In this document: piece after piece, positions 8,533 to 16,377 of the stretch
Layout of the letters: every line of letters begins with the position of its first letter
Position numbering within the stretch: the stretch's first letter is position 1
NCBI GenBank assembly: GCA_046349975.1
Contig: JAXMBH010000023.1
Coordinates: 1 to 64,000 of the forward strand
Length of the DNA: 64,000 bases
Direction of reading: 5' to 3'
DNA from: JABDGM01 sp046349975
GTDB taxonomy: Bacteria; Planctomycetota; Planctomycetia; Pirellulales; Lacipirellulaceae
Program-made: the position numbers and the translations under genes
The notes under the pieces: model-generated
Databases searched by the model: none
Seen by the model: the letters and a program-made list of their open reading frames with translations, nothing else
Told to the model about the DNA's origin: nothing

Positions 8533-9981
8533 TTACTTCCGGCGGACCCTGCCAAACCCGAACGCCAAGCCTACCATCATCAGCGCTATGGTCGACGGCT
8601 CCGGCACAGCGCCGGCGCCTAAACCAGCCGACGGATGGTAAGCACGCCAACGACCGTTCGGCAAATCGAGTTCGAAATTCCACACGTCGCCATTCGCGGC
8701 GACGGTGAAGGCATTGTCGGTCGCCGAGTTGCCAAAGTCGTTGCCGATCGAGATATCCCAACTGCCTTGCTTACGGAACTTGAACGCGTAGGTGCCAGCA
8801 GTTGGCATCGCGAACGAACCGGTGTACAGACCGTTGCCTTGATCGGTCAGTGCGTAAAGCGGATCAGCAGCGCCCGGCCAACCATTGAACGAACCGACGA
8901 CTTCCCAACCAAACTGGTGGGGATCGTCGTAGCCAAAACGGTTGACGTTCGTCGGTGACCAACCATCGGCCCAAGTGGCGCCAGAGAGTTCCTTAAAGTG
9001 CAGATTAATGTTGCCGCTGGCGTCAGCCGCAATTTTGGCGCTGCTGCCAGGGTATTGCGACGACGCATCGCTGCGCAGAATCTGCACATCGTAATTGGTG
9101 CCAGCCGTCAAACCCGAGAGCGTGGTCGAGTAATTGCCGTTACCCTGGCTCGTAAGCGCGACGTCGGCGCCGAACGTCCCATGAGCCAACCAGCTTAGGT
9201 TTGCCGAGCGCCCGAAGTTGCTGCGCCATTCGGTATACTTTGCCGAATTGCCCGGCATGTTGTTACGCCACACGACGTAGTCGGCCGCGTTCGTGCTGCC
9301 GTCACCGTTAAAGTCGCCGTGCTGATCGACTGAGAATGCGCGGAACCGGCCGTTCGGCAGGTCGAGGTCGAACTGCCACAAGTCGCCGTTATTCTGAACC
9401 GCGATCGTGTTGTTGCCGCTCGTGTTGCCGAAGCTGTTGCCGATTGATGTGTTCCACACGCCGTTGGCCGGAGCAGTACTCTGATCAACAAGGCCACGGA
9501 ACTTGTAATCGTAGATGCCCGCATTCAAGGCAAACTGGCCGCTGTACAGACCGTTGCCCAAGCTGTTGAGCTTATAAGCCGGGTCGAACGTGCCCGGCCA
9601 ATTGTTGAACGAGCCGACGATTTCCCAGCCGAATAGCTGGGGATCGACATAGCCAACCCGCGCGGTGTTGTTGGGCAACCAACCATCGGTCCAAGTGGTG
9701 TTGTTGAAGAAGTTTACGGTGAGATTGCCGCTGGCATCCGTGTAGAGCTGGGCGTTGTTGCCCGGGTAGGCCGTGACCCAATCGGCGGTCGCCACCTTGA
9801 ACTGTTGACTGACGTTAGCAAACAGCCCCGTGATCTGCGCCTGATAGTTCCCGCTGCCGAGATCGGTCATCGGGTTGTCAGTGCTCCATCCGTTGAAATC
9901 GCCGCGCAGGTACCAGGTTGTCTGGGCGGCTGCTTGCGTCGAGAGCAAGCCCACCACCAAGAGTGCAAACAAACGCTTCAT
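8533..9981 (-). CDS. Secreted PEP-CTERM protein with duplicated starch-binding-like modules and an internal dockerin-like motif
   Basis: The 482-residue protein starts with a clear signal peptide (LFALLVVGLLSTQAAAQ). Residues about 21-212 form a two-part beta-rich unit with GDFNGW and GSFNNWPGTFDP. A second copy of the same unit occupies about 258-450 (GSFNGWPGAADP, DLPNGRWRAYHP). These GxFNGW repeats resemble the X25/SusE-type and CBM48-like E-set modules that bind alpha-glucans. Between the copies lies DFNGDGSTNAADYVVWRNN (about 220-238), a dockerin-like calcium-binding motif. The C-terminus is VPEPSTIALMM plus a hydrophobic span and RVRRK, a canonical PEP-CTERM sorting signal. It has no catalytic motif, and its position between two GH13 genes suggests a starch-binding surface protein. 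The binding role is inferred. Confidence 0.82.
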   Translation of the reverse strand: MKRLFALLVVGLLSTQAAAQTTWYLRGDFNGWSTDNPMTDLGSGNYQAQITGLFANVSQQFKVATADWVTAYPGNNAQLYTDASGNLTVNFFNNTTWTDGWLPNNTARVGYVDPQLFGWEIVGSFNNWPGTFDPAYKLNSLGNGLYSGQFALNAGIYDYKFRGLVDQSTAPANGVWNTSIGNSFGNTSGNNTIAVQNNGDLWQFDLDLPNGRFRAFSVDQHGDFNGDGSTNAADYVVWRNNMPGNSAKYTEWRSNFGRSANLSWLAHGTFGADVALTSQGNGNYSTTLSGLTAGTNYDVQILRSDASSQYPGSSAKIAADASGNINLHFKELSGATWADGWSPTNVNRFGYDDPHQFGWEVVGSFNGWPGAADPLYALTDQGNGLYTGSFAMPTAGTYAFKFRKQGSWDISIGNDFGNSATDNAFTVAANGDVWNFELDLPNGRWRAYHPSAGLGAGAVPEPSTIALMMVGLAFGFGRVRRK

Positions 9982-10022
9982 AGCTCCACCTCCAAAACAG
10001 AAAAATATTTACCCCGTTGGCA

Positions 10023-10082
10023 GTAGCCGAATTCGCGACGGTTCCAACCGAAGTTGAACCGAGAAATCGCGAATTGGGCTAC
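10023..10082. repeat. Inverted repeat overlapping the amylase stop codon (family A)
   Basis: Arms GTAGCCGAATTCGCGA (from 10023) and TCGCGAATTGGGCTAC (to 10082) are near-perfect complements, with a second inner pair GGTTCCAACC / TTGAACC. The TAG stop codon of the amylase gene is part of the GTAGCC end of the element. Confidence 0.8.
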
Positions 10083-13000
10083 CATTTCGTTCTCTTTCTC
10101 CACATCGAATGAATCCAAACAATTGCAATCACGGCCAGCAATCCGCCCCCTGGCTCTGGCACAGCCGACACCGCCGCGCCCACAGCAGGTGCAAGCGGCT
10201 GGCGTGCGAAGCCGAAGTACGATCGCCAAACCGAAAGGTCATCCGGCCCTACCACACCGTCGAACGTCGCATCACCTTGCACGAATGTCGCACTTGATTG
10301 ACCGAGATGCTCTCGCAAGACGACGTAATCTGCTGCGTCCACACTGCCGTCCAAGTTGAAGTCGCCCGTGACCGTGCGGAACAATTTGCTGATCGAGGTC
10401 TTTACGTCCTCAATATCCACGACGCCATCCACGTTCAAGTCCGTCAACCAGGTCGTGGTGCCGAAGCTGGCATAGAGTTGCGCAATGTCGGCGGCATCGG
10501 CAACGCCTGATGAATCGACATCGGCCCGCTTCAGCAGCAGATCGGTGTAAGAATTGAGGACGGTCTGCCCTGCCCCGCCGGCAACCAGCGCATTGCCCAA
10601 GAGGAACAAATCGCGGTTGTCGCACAGACCGTCCCCATTCACATCGAACGCTGAGTTGTACTTGGCGTTCTGACTGTAGAGCACATCCTCCACGGAGCCA
10701 GGCGCTATGCGGATATCACCGACGGCATAAGCGTTGCTGAAATTCGTATCGCCGAAGCCTTTGCCTTGCAGGTTTGTAGCGGTAAACAAGCCGGCGAAGC
10801 GCTGGATGTTGTAATTGCCCGTGGGCTCGTACGACACCACCGTGACGACGTGGTTGCCGTATTTCACTCCGTAGCCTTTGATGAACTGGTCCCGGTCGTA
10901 GTAGTTCGCCTGGCTGCCTGAGCCAACCATCGCCAGAATTTGTGAGTTCGTGAGATTCGCCGGCAGGTCGAGGAAGAAGTGCATGCTGTTAGCCGTGCCG
11001 TCGACCGACTTCACGATGAGATCGCGGTTGTTCGGATTGTTGGGGTCCGACGCGTACGGCGCGAAGCTCACGACGGCGGCCGGCGGCGCCACGCGGTCCA
11101 AATACACGACCTGCTTGAAGTCGTTGAACACGGCAGGCCCGCCGTCGCTGCGATGCCGGAAGGCCCGCACAGTGATGAAGTTGTAGCCCTCGGGCAGATT
11201 CGTGGCATCGATCGCCTTCTGATACCAGCCGTTGCCAGTTGCGCTGCCGAAGCCCGGGCTCTTTTCTCCGGCTGCGAATTCTTCGAAGCCGTAGACGACG
11301 GATCCAGGCGTGACATAGTCGATGTGACCATTGCCGTTGAGGTCCACGCCCTGATTAACTCGAATCACCGCATTGTCGCCGTCGGCATCCAGATCGCGAT
11401 AGCCGCCCGGCAGCGTCACGGCCTGCGTATCGAGTCTGACGTTGATTGAATTACCTGTCACCACGGGCAAGGCTGCCAGCCGCGTCGTGGCGTTTGTGAT
11501 CGTGTTGCCCGAGTCAACCGCGCCGCCGGCGAGTGAGCTAGCGGAATTCATCACCGTGAGGCCGGCGGTCGATTGTGGAATCTGCACGCCATAGATGAGG
11601 TAGCCTTTGTCCTGGCCGCCGTTGTGCAGGAACTTCACATCGACTTTCGATTGCGTTCCCACCTTATACACGGTAACGACTTGATCGAGGCCGTTGGCGG
11701 CTGCGTTGCCGGTGAGTTCCACCAACCGCGTGCCTTCGGCGAAGTCGACGTTCATCGCTTTCGTGCTGGAAGAGCCGGCATCGTTGCGATTATCCAGGAG
11801 CACGAGCATGTTCTTGCTCCGCTCCATGGCGAAATATTCCTTCTCCAGCCAGCGTTCGCGGTAATCGCCGCGGCCGTATTTTTCACGAATTTTCACCAGT
11901 TCGGTGATCGTGTCGCCATAGTTGCCGAGCGCATCGCCGCGGCCCGGCACTGGAAAGTTGCGGTTCGGGTCATCGAACTGGTCGGCGTTGTAATAGACGA
12001 TTGCGTTGCCGGGCTGCGTGAGAATGTACGCATGCGCGACGTTCGACAGCGCGGGCCCGCCGCCATCGTGGTTGCTGGCGAACATTACGCCGGCCGAGCC
12101 GTTGTGAAAGCCGTCGTCGCGCACGTCGATACTTGAGTTGACGACGTTCCGCCAATCGTTTTGCACGCCGTTGCCGCTGAGGTTGTCGTTCATCGCGCCG
12201 CGGAGCGCGAAGTCGAGTACATCGCGATTGCCGCCGACCGTGTTCGGCGTCGCAGGATTGATATCTTTTCGCACATAGCTGTACAGGAAATCCTGGTTCG
12301 ACTGGCCTTGGGCTTGCCCGTCGCCCGGCACGACTTCGCCGTACATGAACACGTGGTCGATCGACCCATCGAGCAGCGGCCGCGGATTTGCGCGGTAGAC
12401 GGCCGAGTCGAACTGCTTGAGTGCAAACTGCTCCATGTGCTTCTCGGCATCGAGGCGAAAGCCATCGACACCGACAACTTGCACCATCCACTGCAGATAG
12501 CGTCGCAGCAGGCCGGTCCCATTTTCAGCCACCGCATCGCCCGCCATCGGGTTAGCTGCGTTGAACGGATACACCGTAAAATTCTGATTCGTTACGGGGT
12601 CGAAGTACGTGACGCCGGGCAGGTCCTTGTCTGGATAGAATCGTGCATTGGTCGGTGTCGGCAGATTGGCAATGCGGCCGGCCCAGGCTGTCGCGCCGGC
12701 TGGAATGTTTTGCGGGTTGCCGGCCTCGACCGGCTGGCGAATCAGCTGGAAATTCTGTCCGTGGTCGATGTCGAGCAGGTTGGCCAGTTGGCCGTTGGTG
12801 ACGCCGCCACTGGCCGGGTTATGAAAATCGCCATACGTGCCGGGTACGCCGGCCGGGTCCGTGCCGCCATCGGGATTTTGCAGCACAAATCCGGGATAGC
12901 CGCCGGCCTGCAAGAACTGTGAGAACTGCGGATTCACATAATCGTTATCCGAGTAACCGTTATGATTCAGTACGGCGTCGATGTGCAGGCGGGCGTCGAA

Positions 13001-13330
13001 CCGGTGCAACACGTTGGCAAAGGACTTCAGACCCGCCTCGGTGCCGTACAGCGTCGCGTTCCGCGGACCGCCAAGATCGAATCGATCATAGACGTCGTAG
13101 CCCGATGAATAGTTGCTGATATCGGCCCGCCCCGGCGGCGGCGTGTAGACCGATCCATACCCGGCCAAGAACATATCCGCCGAGCGGCGCTCCATCGTGT
13201 CATAGGTGGCTTCGAACCACTGCAGAATGGCCGGCGCCGAAACATCTTCCGCGAGCGCGTGCCGGGAAGTTGCCGCCCATAACGCAACGACCGCGATGAC
13301 CAACCACTCGATGTGTTTCTTCAACTGCAT
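10079..13330 (-). CDS. Secreted GH13 alpha-amylase with dockerin-like repeats and PEP-CTERM anchor
   Basis: An ATG at 13330 gives 1083 residues; a TTG 13 codons upstream is less likely. A signal peptide (WLVIAVVALWAATSRHALA) precedes a GH13 barrel (about 35-470). Region I is IDAVLNHNG (117-125), region II GFRLDAEKH has nucleophile Asp294, region III YGEVVPG has Glu332, and region IV SNHDGG has Asp422. All three catalytic carboxylates are present. The beta-rich region from about 550 to 880 is followed by at least four dockerin-like loops: DVNGDGLCDNRD, DVDSSGVADAAD, DLNVDGVVDIED and DFNLDGSVDAAD. The C-terminus has VPEPGGGLLAVI and a basic tail RKRTKW, a PEP-CTERM signal. It should cleave starch-like glucans outside the cytoplasm. 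It is the first gene of the minus-strand glucan block. Confidence 0.88.
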   Translation of the reverse strand: MQLKKHIEWLVIAVVALWAATSRHALAEDVSAPAILQWFEATYDTMERRSADMFLAGYGSVYTPPPGRADISNYSSGYDVYDRFDLGGPRNATLYGTEAGLKSFANVLHRFDARLHIDAVLNHNGYSDNDYVNPQFSQFLQAGGYPGFVLQNPDGGTDPAGVPGTYGDFHNPASGGVTNGQLANLLDIDHGQNFQLIRQPVEAGNPQNIPAGATAWAGRIANLPTPTNARFYPDKDLPGVTYFDPVTNQNFTVYPFNAANPMAGDAVAENGTGLLRRYLQWMVQVVGVDGFRLDAEKHMEQFALKQFDSAVYRANPRPLLDGSIDHVFMYGEVVPGDGQAQGQSNQDFLYSYVRKDINPATPNTVGGNRDVLDFALRGAMNDNLSGNGVQNDWRNVVNSSIDVRDDGFHNGSAGVMFASNHDGGGPALSNVAHAYILTQPGNAIVYYNADQFDDPNRNFPVPGRGDALGNYGDTITELVKIREKYGRGDYRERWLEKEYFAMERSKNMLVLLDNRNDAGSSSTKAMNVDFAEGTRLVELTGNAAANGLDQVVTVYKVGTQSKVDVKFLHNGGQDKGYLIYGVQIPQSTAGLTVMNSASSLAGGAVDSGNTITNATTRLAALPVVTGNSINVRLDTQAVTLPGGYRDLDADGDNAVIRVNQGVDLNGNGHIDYVTPGSVVYGFEEFAAGEKSPGFGSATGNGWYQKAIDATNLPEGYNFITVRAFRHRSDGGPAVFNDFKQVVYLDRVAPPAAVVSFAPYASDPNNPNNRDLIVKSVDGTANSMHFFLDLPANLTNSQILAMVGSGSQANYYDRDQFIKGYGVKYGNHVVTVVSYEPTGNYNIQRFAGLFTATNLQGKGFGDTNFSNAYAVGDIRIAPGSVEDVLYSQNAKYNSAFDVNGDGLCDNRDLFLLGNALVAGGAGQTVLNSYTDLLLKRADVDSSGVADAADIAQLYASFGTTTWLTDLNVDGVVDIEDVKTSISKLFRTVTGDFNLDGSVDAADYVVLREHLGQSSATFVQGDATFDGVVGPDDLSVWRSYFGFARQPLAPAVGAAVSAVPEPGGGLLAVIAIVWIHSMWRKRTKW

Positions 13331-13369
13331 TTCCGCCCAACCTAGAATCTGCCGATCAAAGCTTTCCAA

Positions 13370-13742
13370 CTAACTCCGCTACACGTGCCTGCTCACCTTC
13401 CCTCATCACTCAGTGCTCAGCATCCGACGCCGCACATCACGTAAACCGGATTCCGGCTCCCTCGTCGCGGTTGTTCACCCCTCCCTAACCCTCCCCATCG
13501 AAGGGGAGGGAACCAAACGGTCTGTTAAGGCGCTAGGACTTGACCTCACTTCTTCTCTGACACCCAACACCTGACACCTTTTTCCACCTCGAGGCCACAG
13601 AGCGCACGTGAAGAAGTGTTGAAAAATCCTGGGCACAGCGAAGCGTGAAAGTGGACTTCGCCGTTCTAGTTTTCAACGCTTCTCACGTCGTTAATCACTG
13701 GTGCCAATCTCCGTGCACTCTGTGTCCTCGATGGTGACTCGA
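13370..13742. other. Non-coding stretch with repeat fragments
   Basis: No credible gene is present. An 8-bp perfect stem (13489-13496 with 13503-13510, CCCTCCCC / GGGGAGGG) lies downstream of the small lipoprotein gene but lacks a T tract. Two further segments, CCACAGAGCGCACG near 13594 and GTGCACTCTGTGTCC near 13713, are complementary and resemble the inverted repeat at 23120-23205. Confidence 0.55.
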
Positions 13743-14207
13743 CTAACCGGCCCGCGAGGCTTTAAAACCCGCTGGCGGCTGTGACTTCAATTCCAAGTTG
13801 ATCTCGTTCTTCCCAGGCTTCACTGTAAATTGAAGACCGGACGTTTCTTTCATGCGGTACCATGCGGGCGTTATCGCCTTACCCGGTGGCGGAGGTCCGC
13901 CTTTATCGGTTTGTGCTTTCGTTGAGACTTCGTTTGCAGTAATACTCACCTGATAATCGCCCGCAGGCAGCCCGACTTCGCGCCCCGTGTATACTGTGTA
14001 GCGGCCGTTGTCACTGATCGGCCCGTAAACGGCAGGACCACCGGACATCGGGTGAAACGAAACAGTTCCACGCGGCACGGTTTTACCGTCGAGCGTTACC
14101 GTGCCATACGCTGTCGAGTCGTAGGCACCGCCGCAGCCGACAAAGGTCGCCGTCGCGCTGAGTATTAGCGCCATCAATGCCAAATATCGCGAAGAATTCA
14201 CCTTCAT
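13743..14207 (-). CDS. Small lipoprotein with transthyretin-like beta domain
   Basis: This 154-residue protein has a signal peptide with a lipobox-like LSATATFVGC (Cys25). It then has a single beta-sandwich-like domain with YGTVTLDGKTVPRGTVSFHP and VGLPAGDYQVSI. That pattern fits the carboxypeptidase-regulatory or transthyretin-like lipoproteins that are very common in planctomycetes. They typically sit directly downstream of a DUF1559 pseudopilin gene, as here (17-base gap). The pairing suggests a shared surface structure, but the molecular role is unknown. Confidence 0.85.
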   Translation of the reverse strand: MKVNSSRYLALMALILSATATFVGCGGAYDSTAYGTVTLDGKTVPRGTVSFHPMSGGPAVYGPISDNGRYTVYTGREVGLPAGDYQVSITANEVSTKAQTDKGGPPPPGKAITPAWYRMKETSGLQFTVKPGKNEINLELKSQPPAGFKASRAG

Positions 14208-14224
14208 ATATTCTGCCCTGCAAA

Positions 14225-15283
14225 CTACTCGACGCTTCCCGCCTCTCCGCCCTCGCGCGTGGATAGCCCGCGATACACGGTGTGGTCAATGCTTTCGGCA
14301 ACAAAGTGTACCGAACCATCGGCCATCACGAAGTGTGCTCCGCCCGGATGCAGGCTCTTGAAACCGCGTGCCGCTTGCCAATTGTTGTTCTTAACATTCT
14401 TCTCCTCTTCAGGAAGAATGAAGAAGTTCAGTGGATTGCCGCACGTAGCCCAACTGCCATCGGCAAAGAATGCGGCGGAATGATAGTCCTGCGCGACGAC
14501 GCTTTCGCCAACCATAAATGTCTTGCTCGTGCCGTCGCTGATCTTCCGGAATTGCACCGGATTTACATAATTGGCTCGCCAGATCAGTCCTGGGCAATCC
14601 GCGGTATTGTGGCAATCGGGCGTCGAACCGAGATTTGGGAAAGGAGTATCCATAGGCCCCCCGTTGCCAGCGGAGGTAACGACGGAATCACCAATTACAC
14701 CCTTATACGAAGTAGTCGCTGTGATAACTTGCCCGTTAAAAGTCCAATACCATTGGCTCGCCGATGGCACTGCCGACGCATCAGACGGACACGATAGCCA
14801 GGAAAGCTGTCGCTCCAGCATCTTCCTAAAGGAACCAGCTCCCATACCCTTTCCGGCTGTTGGATTCTGGATTTGGAAATCGCCGGGCGAGGATTTCAAT
14901 CCTTGCGAGATTGCATCACTCAATGCCGTTTCTTCCATGGCAGGTAAGATGTCGACGATCCAGCCCTTACCGTTGTAGCCAGGCCCACCATTGCTTATTG
15001 CGAGCTTACCCCCAGTGGGACCAATCCACTTGCCATTGATGTCTTTGTCTTCTGCCCACTGGCTGTTGCTAACCGGCAGATGTTTGCTCGTATCGTGAAA
15101 GTTAAGGCAAGCCAGCCCGATGTTGTGGATGTTGTTCGAGCAGCTCATCCGCCGGGCGGCTTCGCGGGCGGCCTGCACTGCTGGCAACAATAGCGCCACC
15201 AAGATGCCGATGATCGCGATCACCACCAGCAGTTCGACAAGTGTGAATGCCCGTCGCTTGAACGTCGAAGCCCGTCGCTTCAT
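14225..15283 (-). CDS. DUF1559 protein with prepilin-type N-terminus
   Basis: The start at 15283 is preferred because AAAGGTG lies at the right spacing upstream and the protein then begins with a short basic leader (KRRASTFKRR). This precedes AFTLVELLVVIAIIGILVALL, the type IV prepilin cleavage and helix motif. The body continues with the family-typical VQAAREAARRMSCSNN. The C-terminal region has HPGGAHFVMADGSVHFV, the H-X9-DG sorting-type signature of planctomycete DUF1559 proteins. At about 352 residues it has normal family length. The products are thought to be pseudopilin-like secreted or surface proteins. It is followed by the small lipoprotein gene, with which it is probably co-transcribed. 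Confidence 0.92.
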   Translation of the reverse strand: MKRRASTFKRRAFTLVELLVVIAIIGILVALLLPAVQAAREAARRMSCSNNIHNIGLACLNFHDTSKHLPVSNSQWAEDKDINGKWIGPTGGKLAISNGGPGYNGKGWIVDILPAMEETALSDAISQGLKSSPGDFQIQNPTAGKGMGAGSFRKMLERQLSWLSCPSDASAVPSASQWYWTFNGQVITATTSYKGVIGDSVVTSAGNGGPMDTPFPNLGSTPDCHNTADCPGLIWRANYVNPVQFRKISDGTSKTFMVGESVVAQDYHSAAFFADGSWATCGNPLNFFILPEEEKNVKNNNWQAARGFKSLHPGGAHFVMADGSVHFVAESIDHTVYRGLSTREGGEAGSVE

Positions 15284-15304
15284 ACGTATCACCTTTCTTG
15301 ACAA

Positions 15305-15450
15305 GTAGGGTGGGCAGCACCCACCACATTCTCCGCTTGCACTCGAGTGGGCCGCGCCCACTGCCCTTGCCTCTGCATCTGTTGGCGGGCAGTGCCCATG
15401 CTACTGATCCCGCCGCAAACCGTTGCAGCCCCCGGCTCTGCCGGAGGTTG
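15305..15450. repeat. Mosaic of short inverted repeats
   Basis: GTAGGGTGGGCAGCACCCACC (15305-15325, itself a hairpin) is partly complementary to TGGCGGGCAGTGCCCATGCTAC (15383-15404). CCCCCGGCTCTGCCGGAGG near 15429 is a separate hairpin of the same type as those at 15482 and 24828. This looks like accumulated dispersed palindromes rather than one element. Confidence 0.55.
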
Positions 15451-15481
15451 AACTGCCGCCGAACCCTGCCATCTCAATCAA

Positions 15482-15500
15482 CCCCCGGCTGAGCCGGGGG
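15482..15500 (-). terminator. GC-rich hairpin after the PEP-CTERM gene
   Basis: A perfect 9-bp stem CCCCCGGCT / AGCCGGGGG with a one-base loop lies about 45 bases downstream of the stop at 15544. On the minus strand it is followed by TTGATTG, so it is a modest candidate terminator. It also belongs to the recurring CCCCCGGC palindromes seen elsewhere in the window. Confidence 0.5.
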
Positions 15501-15543
15501 CTGATGAGATCGCTCCAATCCTAACAATCACTCCGTGACTTCG

Positions 15544-16248
15544 TTACGTCCGTCGCCGCGACGCGCCAAGCATTGCCACGGCGGCTAGCCCCATGAGCCC
15601 GAGCGTTGCCGGTTCCGGCACGGTCGCGTACGACAGGCCAGCCCCGGCCGGTGTGGTGTACGGGCCGCCCCAGCCGGTCGTCGACTGCGCCAGATTCGCT
15701 GCCGAATCATTCGCGCTATCGCCGCCGTTGCTGCCGGTCGTGTACACGTCGAACTTGAACGACTGACCCGGTGCGAGGCCCAGCGAGGCCAGGCTCGTCG
15801 TGATCGTCGTCATATTGCCGCTCAGCACCGGCACGCCTGAACCGTTCTGCGTCCAAGAGCCACCGGCGTACGTCCACGGCTGAAACCCGCCTCCACTATC
15901 CGCCCAACTTCCGATCCAAGCATCGGTGCCGTCGGCCATGGCGATGTTGCGGCCCCACGGGTTACCGACCGGGCTGCCGAAATCACCAGTCGCCGCTGAC
16001 TTATCGATGCCGATCACGTATTTGCCCCAATCGCTCGGCGACGCGATGCTGCCCGCGAGCGTAATCTTGAACGTGATGTTCGAGCCATCGTCGGTCACAT
16101 CGACCGAGGCAATATCCATGTTTGTGTTGCCATCGAAGTTATCGCCGACCGTGTCGACGAACGTCGCGGCAAACGCCCGCGGCGCGGCCACTAGCGCCGC
16201 CACGAGCGCGAATGCTTTCAAATTGTCAAACCAACGAAGTCGTCTCAT
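15544..16248 (-). CDS. PEP-CTERM sorting-domain protein
   Basis: The ATG at 16248 has GGAG eight bases upstream and gives about 234 residues. A signal peptide (FALVAALVAAPRAFAA) is followed by a beta-rich domain with DTVGDNFDGNTNMDIASVDV and GKYVIGIDKSAATGDF. The C-terminus VPEPATLGLMGLAAVAMLGASRRR is a canonical PEP-CTERM signal (motif, hydrophobic span, Arg cluster), processed by an exosortase encoded elsewhere. No enzyme motif is visible. The neighbouring ECF sigma / FecR pair may control it, but that is only inferred from position. Confidence 0.85.
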   Translation of the reverse strand: MRRLRWFDNLKAFALVAALVAAPRAFAATFVDTVGDNFDGNTNMDIASVDVTDDGSNITFKITLAGSIASPSDWGKYVIGIDKSAATGDFGSPVGNPWGRNIAMADGTDAWIGSWADSGGGFQPWTYAGGSWTQNGSGVPVLSGNMTTITTSLASLGLAPGQSFKFDVYTTGSNGGDSANDSAANLAQSTTGWGGPYTTPAGAGLSYATVPEPATLGLMGLAAVAMLGASRRRT

Positions 16249-16311
16249 GAGCAATACTCCAACAAGGAAAAAGTTCCGCCCCAATTGTTAATCTCCGCAG
16301 CCCAACCCCTG

Positions 16312-16377
16312 CGTAGCTGAATTCGCAAGAATTCAGTTCGCCGCTGCTCGAACCTGTATTCTTGCAAATTCAGCTAC
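16312..16377. repeat. Long inverted repeat overlapping a gene end (family A)
   Basis: Arms GTAGCTGAATTCGCAAGAAT (from 16312) and ATTCTTGCAAATTCAGCTAC (to 16377) pair with only about two mismatches around a roughly 20-base loop. The loop and right arm lie inside the 3' end of the FecR-type gene, and the TGA stop falls in the left arm. The last dozen residues of that protein are therefore encoded by the repeat. Confidence 0.85.
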
